Positions 24,995 to 44,245 of a stretch of 64,000 nt of DNA are shown here, piece after piece; position 1 is the stretch's first letter, and each line of letters begins with the position of its first letter. The notes under the pieces were generated by a model. It had not been told where the DNA came from. It worked only from the letters and a program-made list of their open reading frames with translations, and did not search any database. Source of the DNA: Acidobacteriota bacterium. GTDB lineage: Bacteria; Acidobacteriota; Vicinamibacteria; Fen-336. The stretch lies in the NCBI GenBank assembly GCA_011526565.1, contig WYBL01000140.1:1-64000 (forward strand). The letters are read 5' to 3'. The position numbers and the translations under genes were made by a program.

Positions 24995-27538
24995 ATGCTG
25001 CCACTCCGCACCGCCGGCGCCTGTGCCATCGTGACCCTCGCCGCCACCGGCGTCGTGGCGCAACCGGCGCCGAAGGTGCCGTTGCCGACGATCGAAGCGC
25101 GCACGACGGGCCTGCAGAAGCAGGACGGCTTCCTGCCGCTGTACTTCGACGAGGCGGGCGGCCGGCTGCTGCTCGAGGTGTCACGCTTCGGCCAGGAGAT
25201 GCTGCACGCGAACGGCTTCGGCTCGGGGCTCGGCTCCAACGACATCGGCATGGACCGCGGCGCGCTGGCCGGCGAGCGCATCGTCTTCTTCGAGCGCGTG
25301 GGTCCGAAGGTGCTGCTGGTGCAGCCCAACTACGACTTCCGGGCCAGCAGCGACAACCCCGAAGAAGTGCGCGCGGTGCGCGAGGCGTTCGCCCGCTCGG
25401 TGCTGTGGGGCTTCGCGGTCGCCGCGGAGAGCGACGGTCGCGTGCTGGTCGACGCCACGGACTTCCTGCTGCGCGACAACCTGAACCTCGCCTCGCGCCT
25501 GCGGCCGGGCAGCTATCGCTTCGACGAGTCGCGCAGCACGCTGTTCCGCGCGGGAACCTTCAACTTCCCGAAGAACACCGAGATCGAAGTCGAGCTGACC
25601 TTCGTGCGGCAGCAGCCCGCGGGGCCGCCGCAGGGCGGCGCCGCCCCCGACCCGGCGGCCGACTTCGGCGGCGGCGACTTCTTCGAGGGAGTCGGCAGCG
25701 TCGCCGCGACGGGCGAAGCCGCCAGCCTGCGCGTGCACCACTCCTTCATCGAGCTGCCGGGGCCCGGCTACGAGCCGCGCGTGCTCGACCCGCGCGGCGG
25801 CTACTTCGGCATCCGCTACCAGGAGCGCTCGGCGCGGCTCGACGAGCCGCTCGTGCGCCGCTTCATCGCGCGCCACCGGCTCGAGAAGGTGAACCCCGGC
25901 CCGGCGCCGAGCGCGGTGCGCAAGCCGATCGTCTTCTACCTCGATCCCGGGACGCCCGAGCCGGTGCGCAGCGCGCTGCTCGAGGGCGCGCGCTGGTGGG
26001 CCGAGGCGTTCGAGGCCGCCGGCTTCCGCGACGCCTACCGCGTCGAGATGCGCCCGCCCGACGTGCACCCGCTGGACGCGCGCTACAACGTCATCAACTG
26101 GGTCCACCGCTCGACCCGCGGCTGGAGCACGGGCGGCTCGATCATCGACCCGCGCACGGGCGAGATCGTCAAGGGCGTCGTCACCCTCGGCTCGCTCCGC
26201 GTGCGCCAGGACTACCTGATCGCGGAGGGCCTGCTGGCGCCTTACAAGAAGGGCGACGAGAACCCGCCGCTGCTCGCCGAGTGGGCGCTCGCGCGGCTCA
26301 AGCAGCTCTCGGCCCACGAGGTCGGCCACACCCTGGGCCTCGCCCACAACTACTGGAACAGCGAGCGCGGCCGCATCTCGGTGATGGACTACCCGCATCC
26401 GCTGGTCGAGCTGAAGCCCGACGGGTCGTTCGACGCCTCGAAGGTGTACGCGCGCGGCATGGGCGAGTGGGACAAGACGGCGATCGCGTGGGGCTACTCG
26501 GAGCAGCCCAGGGGCCCGGCCGGGGAGAAGGCGCTGCAGAAGATCCTCGACGACGCGCAGGCGCGCGGCGTGCGCTTCCTGTCCAACCATGACATCGAGG
26601 TCCACCCCCGCGCGGACTGGTGGTCGAACGGCGTCGACCCCGCGGCCGAGCTCCAGCGCATGCTGGACGTGCGTCGCGCGGCGCTCGAGCGCTTCGGCGA
26701 GTCGGCCATCCCCGGCGGGCGTCCGCTGGCGACGCTCGAGGAGGTGCTGGTGCCGCTGTACCTCCATCACCGCTACCAGGTGGAGGCCGCGGCCTCCGTG
26801 CTGGGCGGCCAGCACTACGAGTACGCGGTGCGCGGCGACGGCCGCACGCCGACGCGGCCCGCGTCCGCCGCCGAGCAGTCGGCCGCACTCGACGCGCTGA
26901 TGCGCACGCTGGACCCGGCCGAGCTGCGCCTTCCGGCTTCGGTCGTGAAGGGCATCCCGCCTCGTCCGTTCGACCACGACCCGCACCGCGAGCTGTTCCC
27001 GCGCTACACCGGCGCCACCTTCGACGTGGTCAGCCCGGCAGTGGTGGCGGCGAACCTCACCCTCGGTCAGCTTCTCGATGCCGAGCGAGCGGCGCGCCTC
27101 GTCGAGCAGAAAGCCCTCGACCCGACGCTGCCGGGGCTCGAGGACGTGCTCGACCGACTGCTGGCCCCGCGCGCCGCGGCGCGGTCGCCCTACGAGGCCG
27201 AGATCGCCCGCGCGCTGGAGCGCGTGCTGGCCGAGCGCCTGATGACCCTCGCGGGGCGCGCGCGCATGCCGCAGGTACGGGCGCTCGCGACGGACGCGCT
27301 GCGCCGGCTGGCCACGCCCGCCGCGGAGGGCGCAGGCCGGCTGCAGGCGGCCCACCGTGCGCTGCTGGCCGAGGACGTGCGGCGGTTCCTGGAGCGGCCG
27401 ATTCAACCCACGACGGCACCGGGCACGCCGAATGCGCCGCCTGGTCCGCCGATCGGGCAGCCTGCGCTCGACTACCTGCGCTTCGCCCCGACCTGCAGCA
27501 GCCTCGAGCGGGCCACGACCGGCGACCCGCTGCACTGA
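24995..27538 (+). CDS. Secreted zinc metalloprotease of the DUF5117/DUF4953 type
   Basis: 847 residues with a signal peptide (AGACAIVTLAATGVVAQ). The zinc site HEVGHTLGLAH (about residues 441-451) fits HExxHxxGxxH, and SVMDYPHP further on is the Met-turn, so it is metzincin-like. The N-terminal half (GFLPLYFDEAGGRLLLEV and onward) is the conserved DUF5117 region of these large secreted proteins, common in Acidobacteriota and Bacteroidota; the region after the zinc site is the family's C-terminal helical part. It probably degrades proteins outside the cytoplasm; the substrate is unknown. AGGAGG is 6 nt before the ATG. It converges on malQ with a 21-base gap. Confidence 0.82.
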   Translation: MLPLRTAGACAIVTLAATGVVAQPAPKVPLPTIEARTTGLQKQDGFLPLYFDEAGGRLLLEVSRFGQEMLHANGFGSGLGSNDIGMDRGALAGERIVFFERVGPKVLLVQPNYDFRASSDNPEEVRAVREAFARSVLWGFAVAAESDGRVLVDATDFLLRDNLNLASRLRPGSYRFDESRSTLFRAGTFNFPKNTEIEVELTFVRQQPAGPPQGGAAPDPAADFGGGDFFEGVGSVAATGEAASLRVHHSFIELPGPGYEPRVLDPRGGYFGIRYQERSARLDEPLVRRFIARHRLEKVNPGPAPSAVRKPIVFYLDPGTPEPVRSALLEGARWWAEAFEAAGFRDAYRVEMRPPDVHPLDARYNVINWVHRSTRGWSTGGSIIDPRTGEIVKGVVTLGSLRVRQDYLIAEGLLAPYKKGDENPPLLAEWALARLKQLSAHEVGHTLGLAHNYWNSERGRISVMDYPHPLVELKPDGSFDASKVYARGMGEWDKTAIAWGYSEQPRGPAGEKALQKILDDAQARGVRFLSNHDIEVHPRADWWSNGVDPAAELQRMLDVRRAALERFGESAIPGGRPLATLEEVLVPLYLHHRYQVEAAASVLGGQHYEYAVRGDGRTPTRPASAAEQSAALDALMRTLDPAELRLPASVVKGIPPRPFDHDPHRELFPRYTGATFDVVSPAVVAANLTLGQLLDAERAARLVEQKALDPTLPGLEDVLDRLLAPRAAARSPYEAEIARALERVLAERLMTLAGRARMPQVRALATDALRRLATPAAEGAGRLQAAHRALLAEDVRRFLERPIQPTTAPGTPNAPPGPPIGQPALDYLRFAPTCSSLERATTGDPLH

Positions 27539-27559
27539 ACGAGACCGATCGCGTGGCGC

Positions 27560-29395
27560 TCAGCCGCGGCGCAGGGCCGCGGCGAGCGCCAGGCTCTCTT
27601 CGCCGCCTTCCCCGCGCCGCGCGCGGGCCTCGAGCGCGAAGGCGAGCCCGACGTGCAGGTCCAGAGCGCGCTTCGCCTCGCGGTCCCGCTCGTAGCGGCG
27701 CTCGAAGTCGGGGGCCAGGCGCAGCGACCAGTTCTCCGGACTCACGGTCCCCGGGCGGTTGTACGGCTCCCGGTACCCGAGCAGGTCGGTGAAGTAGAGC
27801 ATCACGCGACGGGCGGGCCCGACGAACAGCTCCGCGAGCTTGGCGTGGGCGAGCGTCGCGGGGTCGACCGCGACCTGCGCCACGAACGCCGCGCGCCCGC
27901 GGTCGGGGATCGCGAGCCGCTCCGCCAGGTACCGTGCGTGGTCGCCGCCGAGGCCGGTCGCCACCCACTCCTCGCAGCGCTGCCACAACGTCGGCGTGTC
28001 GTGGCTGCCCGGCATCAGCCAGTCGTCGGGGCCCGCGTTCTCGCTGCGGTACACGTCCAGCGGGTCCGCGAGCCCCACCTTCTGGGTGACGCGGAAGCGG
28101 CCCAGCCCGTGCCGCTCCAGGACCCGGCGCAACGGATGGGGCTGGGTGCTGAGCACCTCGCAGGCGAGGTCGTCGGTCGAGCGGCCGTGCGCCCGGGCGG
28201 TCGCCACGACGGTGTCGAACAGCACCGCGAAGCGCTCCACCTGGGCGTCGTCGAGGTCGCGCACGCGGTCGTCGTCGTGGGGCGCGCGCGACGCGTCGAT
28301 CTGCTCTCGGCGCACGATCGCGAATCGGCTGAGGTCAAGGTGGTCGGGCCGGTCGGGCGACTCGAACAGCCGCGCGCCGTGGCCCACGGCGCGCGCCGGG
28401 TCCGGCGCGTCGGCCCGGTAGACCCAGGGGCACACGAGGCCGTGGGGATGGTCGATGCGCAGCCCGTCGAACTCGTCGAAGACTTTTGCCAGTCGCCGCG
28501 CGAAGAAGTGCAGCGCCGGCCCGTCGCCCTGCTCGCCGTACTGATCGGGATCGAGCAGCGGGTAGTTCCAGGCCTGGCCCTCGGGGTTGGTCCGGCTCGG
28601 CGGCGCGCCCATAACGTACCCCGGCAGCAGGAGCTCGCGCCGCGACCACACGTCCGCCTGCGAGAAGCCGATCTGGAGGTCGCCGAAGAGCACGAGCCCG
28701 GCCGCGCGGGCCCGCTCCCGGAACCGCGCGTGCTGCTCGTGCGCGAGCCACTGCGCGAAGGCCTCGCGCCCGAGTTCCGGCTCGTGCCGGGCGAGCAGCT
28801 CCTCCCGGGCCGCCTCGTGACCCGCGAGCCAGGCCGAGCGGCCGGGTTCCGGCCAGGTGCCCCACGGCCCCGGGTGGCGGCTCGCGAGGGCCGCGTGCAG
28901 TCCGTCCCGCTGCAACCACTCTTCGTGGCGAGCGCGGAAGACCTGCAATCGGCGCCCGGACTCCGCGTCGGCCTGCCCCCTGAAGCGGGCTTCGGCCTGC
29001 GCCACCAGCGCCGCTGCAGCCGCGTGGGCGTGCGCGAACTCGGCTCGCGCGTCCGACCCGGGGCGCGCCCGCGCCCAGCGCTCCAGTTCGCCCTCGGCGA
29101 GCCAGCCTCGCGCCACCAGGTCGTCGAAGTCGAGTGCCGCCGGTTCGCGCGAGAACAGGGCGCCGTCGTAGGGCGAGGGGTTGCCCGGCGAACCCCGCCC
29201 TTGTGGCCCGAGCTGGAGCCCGGTGAAGCCGAGCCGCGCGGCGAACTCGAGCACGGCCGTGCCGCCGCGTCCGCCGGGCGCGCCGCGGCCGAGGTCGTGC
29301 GGGCCGCGCGCGGGGAGGGCGGCGTCGTGGATCCCGAGCAGCAGGGCGCGCAGCCCGAGCCGCTCCCGGGCCGCGGCGAGCAGGAGCCGGCTCAC
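27560..29395 (-). CDS. malQ: 4-alpha-glucanotransferase (GH77)
   Basis: 611-residue cytoplasmic amylomaltase that moves alpha-1,4-glucan segments between malto-oligosaccharides. The catalytic features of GH77 are visible: GLRIDHPHGLVCPWVYR with the nucleophile Asp, a glutamate in ACEVLST, and GSHDTPTLWQR with the third acidic residue. The N-terminal GSPGNPSPYDGALFS and LFGDLQIGFS stretches also match MalQ. GTG start, 7 nt after the tetR stop, so the two form an operon. It probably recycles short glucans produced by GlgX and the GH13 enzymes of the divergent operon. Confidence 0.88.
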   Translation of the reverse strand: MSRLLLAAARERLGLRALLLGIHDAALPARGPHDLGRGAPGGRGGTAVLEFAARLGFTGLQLGPQGRGSPGNPSPYDGALFSREPAALDFDDLVARGWLAEGELERWARARPGSDARAEFAHAHAAAAALVAQAEARFRGQADAESGRRLQVFRARHEEWLQRDGLHAALASRHPGPWGTWPEPGRSAWLAGHEAAREELLARHEPELGREAFAQWLAHEQHARFRERARAAGLVLFGDLQIGFSQADVWSRRELLLPGYVMGAPPSRTNPEGQAWNYPLLDPDQYGEQGDGPALHFFARRLAKVFDEFDGLRIDHPHGLVCPWVYRADAPDPARAVGHGARLFESPDRPDHLDLSRFAIVRREQIDASRAPHDDDRVRDLDDAQVERFAVLFDTVVATARAHGRSTDDLACEVLSTQPHPLRRVLERHGLGRFRVTQKVGLADPLDVYRSENAGPDDWLMPGSHDTPTLWQRCEEWVATGLGGDHARYLAERLAIPDRGRAAFVAQVAVDPATLAHAKLAELFVGPARRVMLYFTDLLGYREPYNRPGTVSPENWSLRLAPDFERRYERDREAKRALDLHVGLAFALEARARRGEGGEESLALAAALRRG

Positions 29396-29402
29396 GAAGG
29401 GC

Positions 29403-29987
29403 TCAGTCGGCGCTCTCGCCCGGGTCGGGCCCGAGCAGCCAGAGCACGGTCCCTTCGCGCTCGGCGAGGCCGCTCGCGATGCGGAACGAGTGGTAGCCGG
29501 TGACGGCGCCGATCACGGCCGCGGCCCGATCGAGCCCCGCGTCGCTCGGCGGCTCCGCCGGCTCCAGGCAGGTCGCCACGCGAGCGAGGTAGTCCCGCAC
29601 CACGGGGCGCAGGTGATCCTGGGCCGAGCCGCGCAGCAACAAGCCGCGCACCTGGTGGAACAGCGTCAGCGCGGCGGGACGCGCGGCGAAGTAGGCCTCG
29701 TGCTGCCGCACGACCGCCCGCAACCGCTCGCCGCCGGCCCCCGTGATCGCCGCGCCCAGGAAGCCCTCGTCGAGATCGCGCACGGCGTCCGCGAGCAGCG
29801 CGGCCACCAGCGCCTCCTTCGAATCGAAGTAGTTGTAGAAGGCGCCCTTGCCGAGGTCGGCCGCTTCCGTGACGTCCTCGACACGGGTGCTCTCCAGCCC
29901 ACGGCTGGCGATCAACTCGAGTGCGGCCTCGAGCAGCGCCCGCCGCGTCTTCTCTCTTCGGCGCCCCCGCCTGTCGGGCTTCGGCAT
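29403..29987 (-). CDS. TetR-family transcriptional regulator
   Basis: 194 residues from ATG 29987. The N-terminal helix-turn-helix is typical of TetR (ALLEAALELIASRGLEST, then GKGAFYNYFDSKEALVAALL), followed by a helical ligand-binding domain that I cannot match to a known effector. A longer version from TTG 30026 is possible but would overlap the promoter. The gene is divergent from treY, with a shared 160-base control region, and upstream of malQ, so it probably controls the glucan/trehalose genes and itself. A promoter with TTGACA and TAGACT lies immediately upstream. Confidence 0.85.
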   Translation of the reverse strand: MPKPDRRGRRREKTRRALLEAALELIASRGLESTRVEDVTEAADLGKGAFYNYFDSKEALVAALLADAVRDLDEGFLGAAITGAGGERLRAVVRQHEAYFAARPAALTLFHQVRGLLLRGSAQDHLRPVVRDYLARVATCLEPAEPPSDAGLDRAAAVIGAVTGYHSFRIASGLAEREGTVLWLLGPDPGESAD

Positions 29988-29995
29988 CGGCCTGA

Positions 29996-30026
29996 AGTCT
30001 AGTCGTTTCCCGGGTCTCGGTGTCAA
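29996..30026 (-). promoter_or_regulatory. Promoter of tetR-malQ
   Basis: On the minus strand a perfect TTGACA (30026-30021) is followed by TAGACT (30001-29996) with a 19-nt spacer; ACTAGA or CTAGAC give 17 or 18. The hexamer ends 8 nt before the tetR ATG, so the mRNA leader would be only one or two bases. Confidence 0.55.
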
Positions 30027-30081
30027 AGCACTGAACTGGAATCGTTTAGGGGTGCTTCCCGGGGCAAAGACTTCCTGGATA

Positions 30082-30090
30082 TGCTAATAT
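30082..30090 (+). promoter_or_regulatory. Extended -10 promoter of the treY operon
   Basis: TGCTAATAT fits the extended -10 form TGnTATAAT with one or two mismatches. It is the most AT-rich spot between tetR and treY. Transcription would start near 30097, leaving a leader of about 57 nt. Confidence 0.6.
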
Positions 30091-30093
30091 CAG

Positions 30094-30121
30094 CCGTTAA
30101 CGACCGAAAGTCAGTAAACGG
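30094..30121 (+). promoter_or_regulatory. Imperfect inverted repeat, candidate TetR operator
   Basis: CCGTTAACGAC at 30094-30104 and GTCAGTAAACGG at 30110-30121 are imperfect reverse complements around a short centre. The repeat overlaps the predicted transcription start of the treY operon, a position suited to repression. Binding by the neighbouring TetR is inference. Confidence 0.4.
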
Positions 30122-30153
30122 TTCTGAGTGCGATATTCGGGGAGGGTTTCGCG

Positions 30154-32916
30154 ACGACCACGATCCGCTCGACCTATCGACTGCAACTCCGCGGCGGGCT
30201 CGATTTCGACGCCGTCGCGAAGCTGGGGCCGTACTTCGCGGAACTGGGAGTCAGCCACCTCTACCTGTCACCGATCGGCCGCGCTCGCGAGGGCAGCCCT
30301 CACGGCTACGACGTCGTCGCGCCCGACCAGTTCGACCCGGCGCTGGGCGACGCGGCCGCGTTCGAGCGGATGGCGGCCGAGCTGAAGGCGTGCGGCGTCG
30401 GCCTGATCCTCGACGTCGTGCCCAACCACCTCTGCGTGCTCGGCACCGACAACGCCTGGTGGCTGGACGTGCTCGAGAACGGGCCGAGTTCGCCGTTCGC
30501 CCGCTGCTTCGACGTCGACTGGAGCCCGCCCAAGGCCGACCTCGTCGACAAGGTCCTGCTGCCGGTGCTGGGGGAGCCGTTCGGGCGGGCGCTGGCCGCC
30601 GGCCGGCTGCGCCTCGAGCGGCAGGGAGCGCAGTTCTGGTTCGACTGCGCCGGGTTGCGCCTGCCACTGGCCCCGCGAAGCTGGCCGCTGCTGCTGCTCC
30701 CCGCCCGGGAGCGGCTCGGCCTCGACCCGCTGCACCCCACCCGGGTCGAGCTCGACAGCCTGCTGACCGCGATCGAGCACCTTCCGTCGCGCGCCGAGCG
30801 GGCGCCGGAGCGTGTGGCCGTCCGGCTGCGCGAGAAGGGCGTCATCGCCTCACGCCTCGATCGCCTGCTGGCCACCGCGCCCGATCTCGCCGCAGCGCTC
30901 GACGCGATTCTCGCGAGCCTCGGCGAGCCCGGCTCCCTCGAGCGGCTGGAGGCGCTGCTCGAGGAGCAGGGCTACCGGCTCAGCTACTGGCGGGTCGCCG
31001 CCGACGAGATCAACTACCGGCGCTTCTTCGACGTCAACGACCTGGCCGCGATCCGCGTCGAGGACCCTGCGGTGTTCGACGCGGTGCACGCGCTGCCGCT
31101 CGAACTCGTGGCCCGCGGGCTGGTCGACGGGCTGCGCATCGACCACGTCGACGGGCTCTACGCCCCGCGCGCCTACCTGGACCGCCTGGCCGCGGTGCCG
31201 TGGGTGGTCGTCGAGAAGATCCTGGCCGGGAGCGAAGAACTGCCTGCCGACTGGCCGGTCGCCGGCACCACGGGCTACGAGTTCCTGGTGGCCGCGGACG
31301 GCCTGTTCGTCGAGCCCGACTCGCGGCTCGCCTTCGACGCTCTCTGGGAGCGCGTCTCGGGGCGGCGTCCCGATGCCGTCGAGACGGCCGTCGAAGCCCG
31401 GCGACTCGTGCTGCAGGTCTCGCTCAGCAGCGAGTTGACGGCGCTGTCGCGCCGCTTCGATCGCATCTCGGAGCAGCACCGCGACTCCCGCGACTTCACG
31501 CTGCGGGGTCTCGAGCACGCCCTGGCCGAGGTGATCGCCTGCTTCCCGGCGTACCGCACCTACCTGAGTCCGGATGCGGCCGAGGTTGCGCCCGCAGACG
31601 CCGCCCGGGTCGAGTCCGCCGTCGCGGAAGCGCGGCGCCGGAACCCGGCGCAGAGCGGCGACGTCTTCGATTTCGTCGCGGACGTCCTGCTCGGCCGCCA
31701 CCCCGACGGCCTCACGGACGAGCAGCTCGCCGCACGCCGGGACTTCGCGCTGCGCTTCCAGCAGCTCACGGGGCCGGTGGCCGCCAAGGGCAGCGAAGAC
31801 ACGGCCGCCTACCGCCGCTTTCCGCTGGCGTCGCGCTGCGAGGTCGGCGCCGAGCCGGGGGCGTGGGCGACGACGCGGGAGGCCTTCCACGCCTTCGCGA
31901 CCCGCCGCCAGCAACGCTGGCCCGGTGGGCTCTCCGCGACCTCGACCCACGACACCAAGCGCGACGAAGACGCGCGCGCGCGCCTCAACGTGCTGAGCGA
32001 GATCCCGGACGAGTGGGCGGCGGCAGTCGAGCGCTGCCGCGCTGCCCTCGCGCCCGCGCGCACCGGATCGGCCCCCGACCCCGCCGACGAGTACCTCTTT
32101 CTCCAGGCGGCGCTCGCCTCCTGGCCCGCGGACGTCGGCGCGGCGCCGGGGGACGAATACCGCGCGCGCCTGCGGGCCTACATGTCGAAGGCGATCCGCG
32201 AGGCCAAGCTCCACACCAGTTGGACCCATCCGAACCGGGACTACGAGTGTGCCGTCGACGACTACGTCGCGCGCGCTCTCGACCCGGGTCAGAGCGGCGA
32301 GTTCCTCGCGGAACTGAGGCGGCTGGTCGAGCGCGTGCTGCGCCCCGGAGCGCTCAACGCGCTCGCCCTGACCGTGCTCAAGGTCGCGGCGCCGGGCGTC
32401 CCGGACTTCTACCAGGGCACCGAGTGCCCCGAGCACCGCCTCGTCGACCCCGACAACCGCGGCCGCGTCGACTTCGACCGCCGCGCCCGACTGCTGCGCA
32501 GCGCGCTGCCGGCCGATCCGCTCGCCGCACTGGTCGACGGAACGCTCAAGCTTCACGTCACGCGGCGGGCGCTGGAGCTGCGGGCGCGGCGGCCCGAGCT
32601 GTTCGCCGCCGGCGACTACGTGCCGCTCGCAACGCGCGGGCGCCGCGAGCGGCACGTCGTGGCGTTCGCCCGTCGTCGCGCCGGCGCCAGCGCCATCGCC
32701 GTCGTCGGGCGCTTCTTCGCGCGCCTGTCCGACCCGCCCACCGGGTCGGCCTGGAGCGGTACCGAGGTGGTGCTGCCGCGCGAGCTCGGGAGCCGGTTCC
32801 GCGACGCTCTCGCCGACCGCGCGACGCAGGCGCGCACCGAAGGCGAGAACTCCGTGCTCCCGCTCGACGCGCTGTTCGAGCGCCTGCCCCTCGCCCTGCT
32901 GGAGCGAGACGAGTGA
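30154..32916 (+). CDS. treY: Malto-oligosyltrehalose synthase, non-canonical start
   Basis: GH13 enzyme that isomerises the reducing-end alpha-1,4 bond of maltodextrin to alpha-1,1, giving maltooligosyl trehalose. The conserved N-terminus STYRLQLRGGLDFDAV and YLSPIGRAREGSPHGYDV starts at about 30166, well before the first in-frame ATG at 30370. Reading upstream there is no ATG, GTG or TTG before the stop TAA at 30115. A GGGGAGGG site at 30139-30146 sits 7 nt before ACG 30154, which I take as the start, giving 920 residues. GLRIDHVDGLYAPRAYLDRL and SATSTHDTKRDEDAR are typical catalytic regions of TreY. First gene of the glucan operon; glgE follows after 14 nt. Confidence 0.85.
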   Translation, partial: TTTIRSTYRLQLRGGLDFDAVAKLGPYFAELGVSHLYLSPIGRAREGSPHGYDVVAPDQFDPALGDAAAFERMAAELKACGVGLILDVVPNHLCVLGTDNAWWLDVLENGPSSPFARCFDVDWSPPKADLVDKVLLPVLGEPFGRALAAGRLRLERQGAQFWFDCAGLRLPLAPRSWPLLLLPARERLGLDPLHPTRVELDSLLTAIEHLPSRAERAPERVAVRLREKGVIASRLDRLLATAPDLAAALDAILASLGEPGSLERLEALLEEQGYRLSYWRVAADEINYRRFFDVNDLAAIRVEDPAVFDAVHALPLELVARGLVDGLRIDHVDGLYAPRAYLDRLAAVPWVVVEKILAGSEELPADWPVAGTTGYEFLVAADGLFVEPDSRLAFDALWERVSGRRPDAVETAVEARRLVLQVSLSSELTALSRRFDRISEQHRDSRDFTLRGLEHALAEVIACFPAYRTYLSPDAAEVAPADAARVESAVAEARRRNPAQSGDVFDFVADVLLGRHPDGLTDEQLAARRDFALRFQQLTGPVAAKGSEDTAAYRRFPLASRCEVGAEPGAWATTREAFHAFATRRQQRWPGGLSATSTHDTKRDEDARARLNVLSEIPDEWAAAVERCRAALAPARTGSAPDPADEYLFLQAALASWPADVGAAPGDEYRARLRAYMSKAIREAKLHTSWTHPNRDYECAVDDYVARALDPGQSGEFLAELRRLVERVLRPGALNALALTVLKVAAPGVPDFYQGTECPEHRLVDPDNRGRVDFDRRARLLRSALPADPLAALVDGTLKLHVTRRALELRARRPELFAAGDYVPLATRGRRERHVVAFARRRAGASAIAVVGRFFARLSDPPTGSAWSGTEVVLPRELGSRFRDALADRATQARTEGENSVLPLDALFERLPLALLERDE

Positions 32917-32930
32917 AGGAGGTCCTGCCC

Positions 32931-34934
<2,004 letters not shown>

Positions 34935-34948
34935 CCAGGGAGGCGCCC

Positions 34949-38269
<3,321 letters not shown>

Positions 38270-38271
38270 GA

Positions 38272-42391
<4,120 letters not shown>

Positions 42392-42395
<4 letters not shown>

Positions 42396-44245
42396 ACGAC
42401 CGGCTCGGCGCGACGCTGGCGCCGGGAGGCGTGGCCTTCCGGGTCTGGGCGCCGGAGCGCCGTGTCGTGGTCGTCGACGTCGAGGCCCCGGAGCCGCGGC
42501 GGGTGCCGCTCCAGGCGCAGGCGGACGGCACCCACGCGGGCTTCGCCCCGGGGCTCGGGGCCGGGGCCCTCTATCGCTACCGGCTCGACGCGGACGGGCC
42601 GTTCCCCGATCCCGCCTCGCGCTTCCAGCCGCAGGGCGTGCACGGCCCCTCGCAGGTCGTGGACCCGGACTTCGCGTGGACCGACCACGAGTGGCGCGGC
42701 CTCGACCCCGAGACCCTCGTGCTGTACGAGCTCCACGTCGGCACCTTCACGCCGCAGGGCACCTTCGCGGCGGCGGCCGAGCGGCTGCCCGACCTCGCGG
42801 CACTCGGGGTCACGGCGGTGGAGCTGATGCCCGTCGCCGACTTCCCGGGCCAGCGCAACTGGGGCTACGACGGCGTGAGCCTGTTCGCGCCGGCGCGCTG
42901 CTACGGGACGCCCGAGGATCTGCGGCGCTTCGTCGACACGGCGCACCGGCTCGGCCTCGGCGTCGTGCAGGACGTCGTCTACAACCACTTCGGCCCCGAC
43001 GGCGCGTACCACGGGCAGTTCAGCCCGCACTACCACACGCGACGCCACCGCACGCCGTGGGGCGCGGCGATCAACCTCGACGACCGCGGATCGGAGGCGG
43101 TGCGCCGCCTCTTCCTCGAGAACGCGCTGCACTGGCTGCACGAGTACCACGTCGACGGCCTGCGGCTCGACGCGACCCACGCGCTGTTCGACGACTCCCG
43201 GCCCCACTTCCTCGCCGAGCTCGCGCGGCAGTGCCGGGAGCGCGCGCGGCCCGGAGTGCGACCGCTGCTCGTCGCCGAGGATCACCGCAACCTCGACACC
43301 CTGCTGCGGTCGCCGGAAGCCGGCGGCTTCGGCCTCGACGGCGTGTGGTCCGACGACCTGCACCACGTGCTCCGCCGGCTGCTGGCCGGCGATCACGAGG
43401 GGTACTACCGCGACTACGCGGGCACCGCGGTCGAACTGGCGGAAGCAGTCGCGCGCGGCTGGCTCTACTGCGGGGCTCACTCGCTGCACCAGGGTGGCCC
43501 GCGCGGGACGGATCCGGCCGGGATCCCCCCGCGCCGCTTCGTGACCTTCCTCCAGAACCACGACCAGGTCGGCAACCGCGCGCTCGGAACCCGGCTGCAC
43601 CACGACGTGGAGCTTCCGCAGTGGCGCGCGGCGCTGGCCCTGGTGCTGAGCCTGCCCCACGCGCCGCTGTTGTTCATGGGCCAGGAGTGGGCGGCGAGCG
43701 CGCCCTTCCTCTACTTCACCGATCACGAGCCCGAACTGGGCCGCCGCGTCACGGCCGGCCGCCGCAGCGAGTTCCGGGCGTTCGCCTCCTTCGGTGCCGA
43801 TGGGACCGACGTGCCGGACCCGCAGGCGGCTTCGACGTTCGAACGCTCCCGCCTCGACTGGAGCGAGCGCCTCGTCGAGCCGCACGCCTCCTGCCTGCGC
43901 CTGACCCGCACCCTTCTCCGCCTGCGCCGCGAGCGGAGCCTGCTCGCGGCGCCCGAGTGGGACGGCCTCGAGGCGGGAGCGGCCGGCGCAGACGGTCTGT
44001 GGGTGCGGCGTCGCGCTGCCGGCGCGGAGCGCATCCTGCTGGTCCGGCTGCGCGGCGCCGGCGAGGTTGCCGCGCCCGCCGCCGAGGGCCGTTCGTGGCG
44101 GGCGCGGTTCTCGACGGAGGACGCGGGGCTCGCACCGGACCCGCAGCCGATCGCCGTCACCGCCGGGCATCCCGTCGCCCGCTTCGCACGACCCGGCGCC
44201 GTGCTGCTCGAAGGTCCTGCCCCGGGCGCGCCCGCCGCCTTCTAG
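42392..44245 (+). CDS. treZ: Malto-oligosyltrehalose trehalohydrolase
   Basis: 617 residues, GH13_10. Releases trehalose from the maltooligosyl trehalose made by TreY. N-terminal CBM48-like domain ([18 protein letters not shown]), [13 protein letters not shown], the nucleophile Asp in [14 protein letters not shown], Glu in [11 protein letters not shown], and [18 protein letters not shown] start within a GTGA overlap with glgX. Last gene of the six-gene operon; its stop overlaps the stop of the convergent DUF4287-like gene by a few bases, so there is no room for a terminator between them. Confidence 0.92.
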
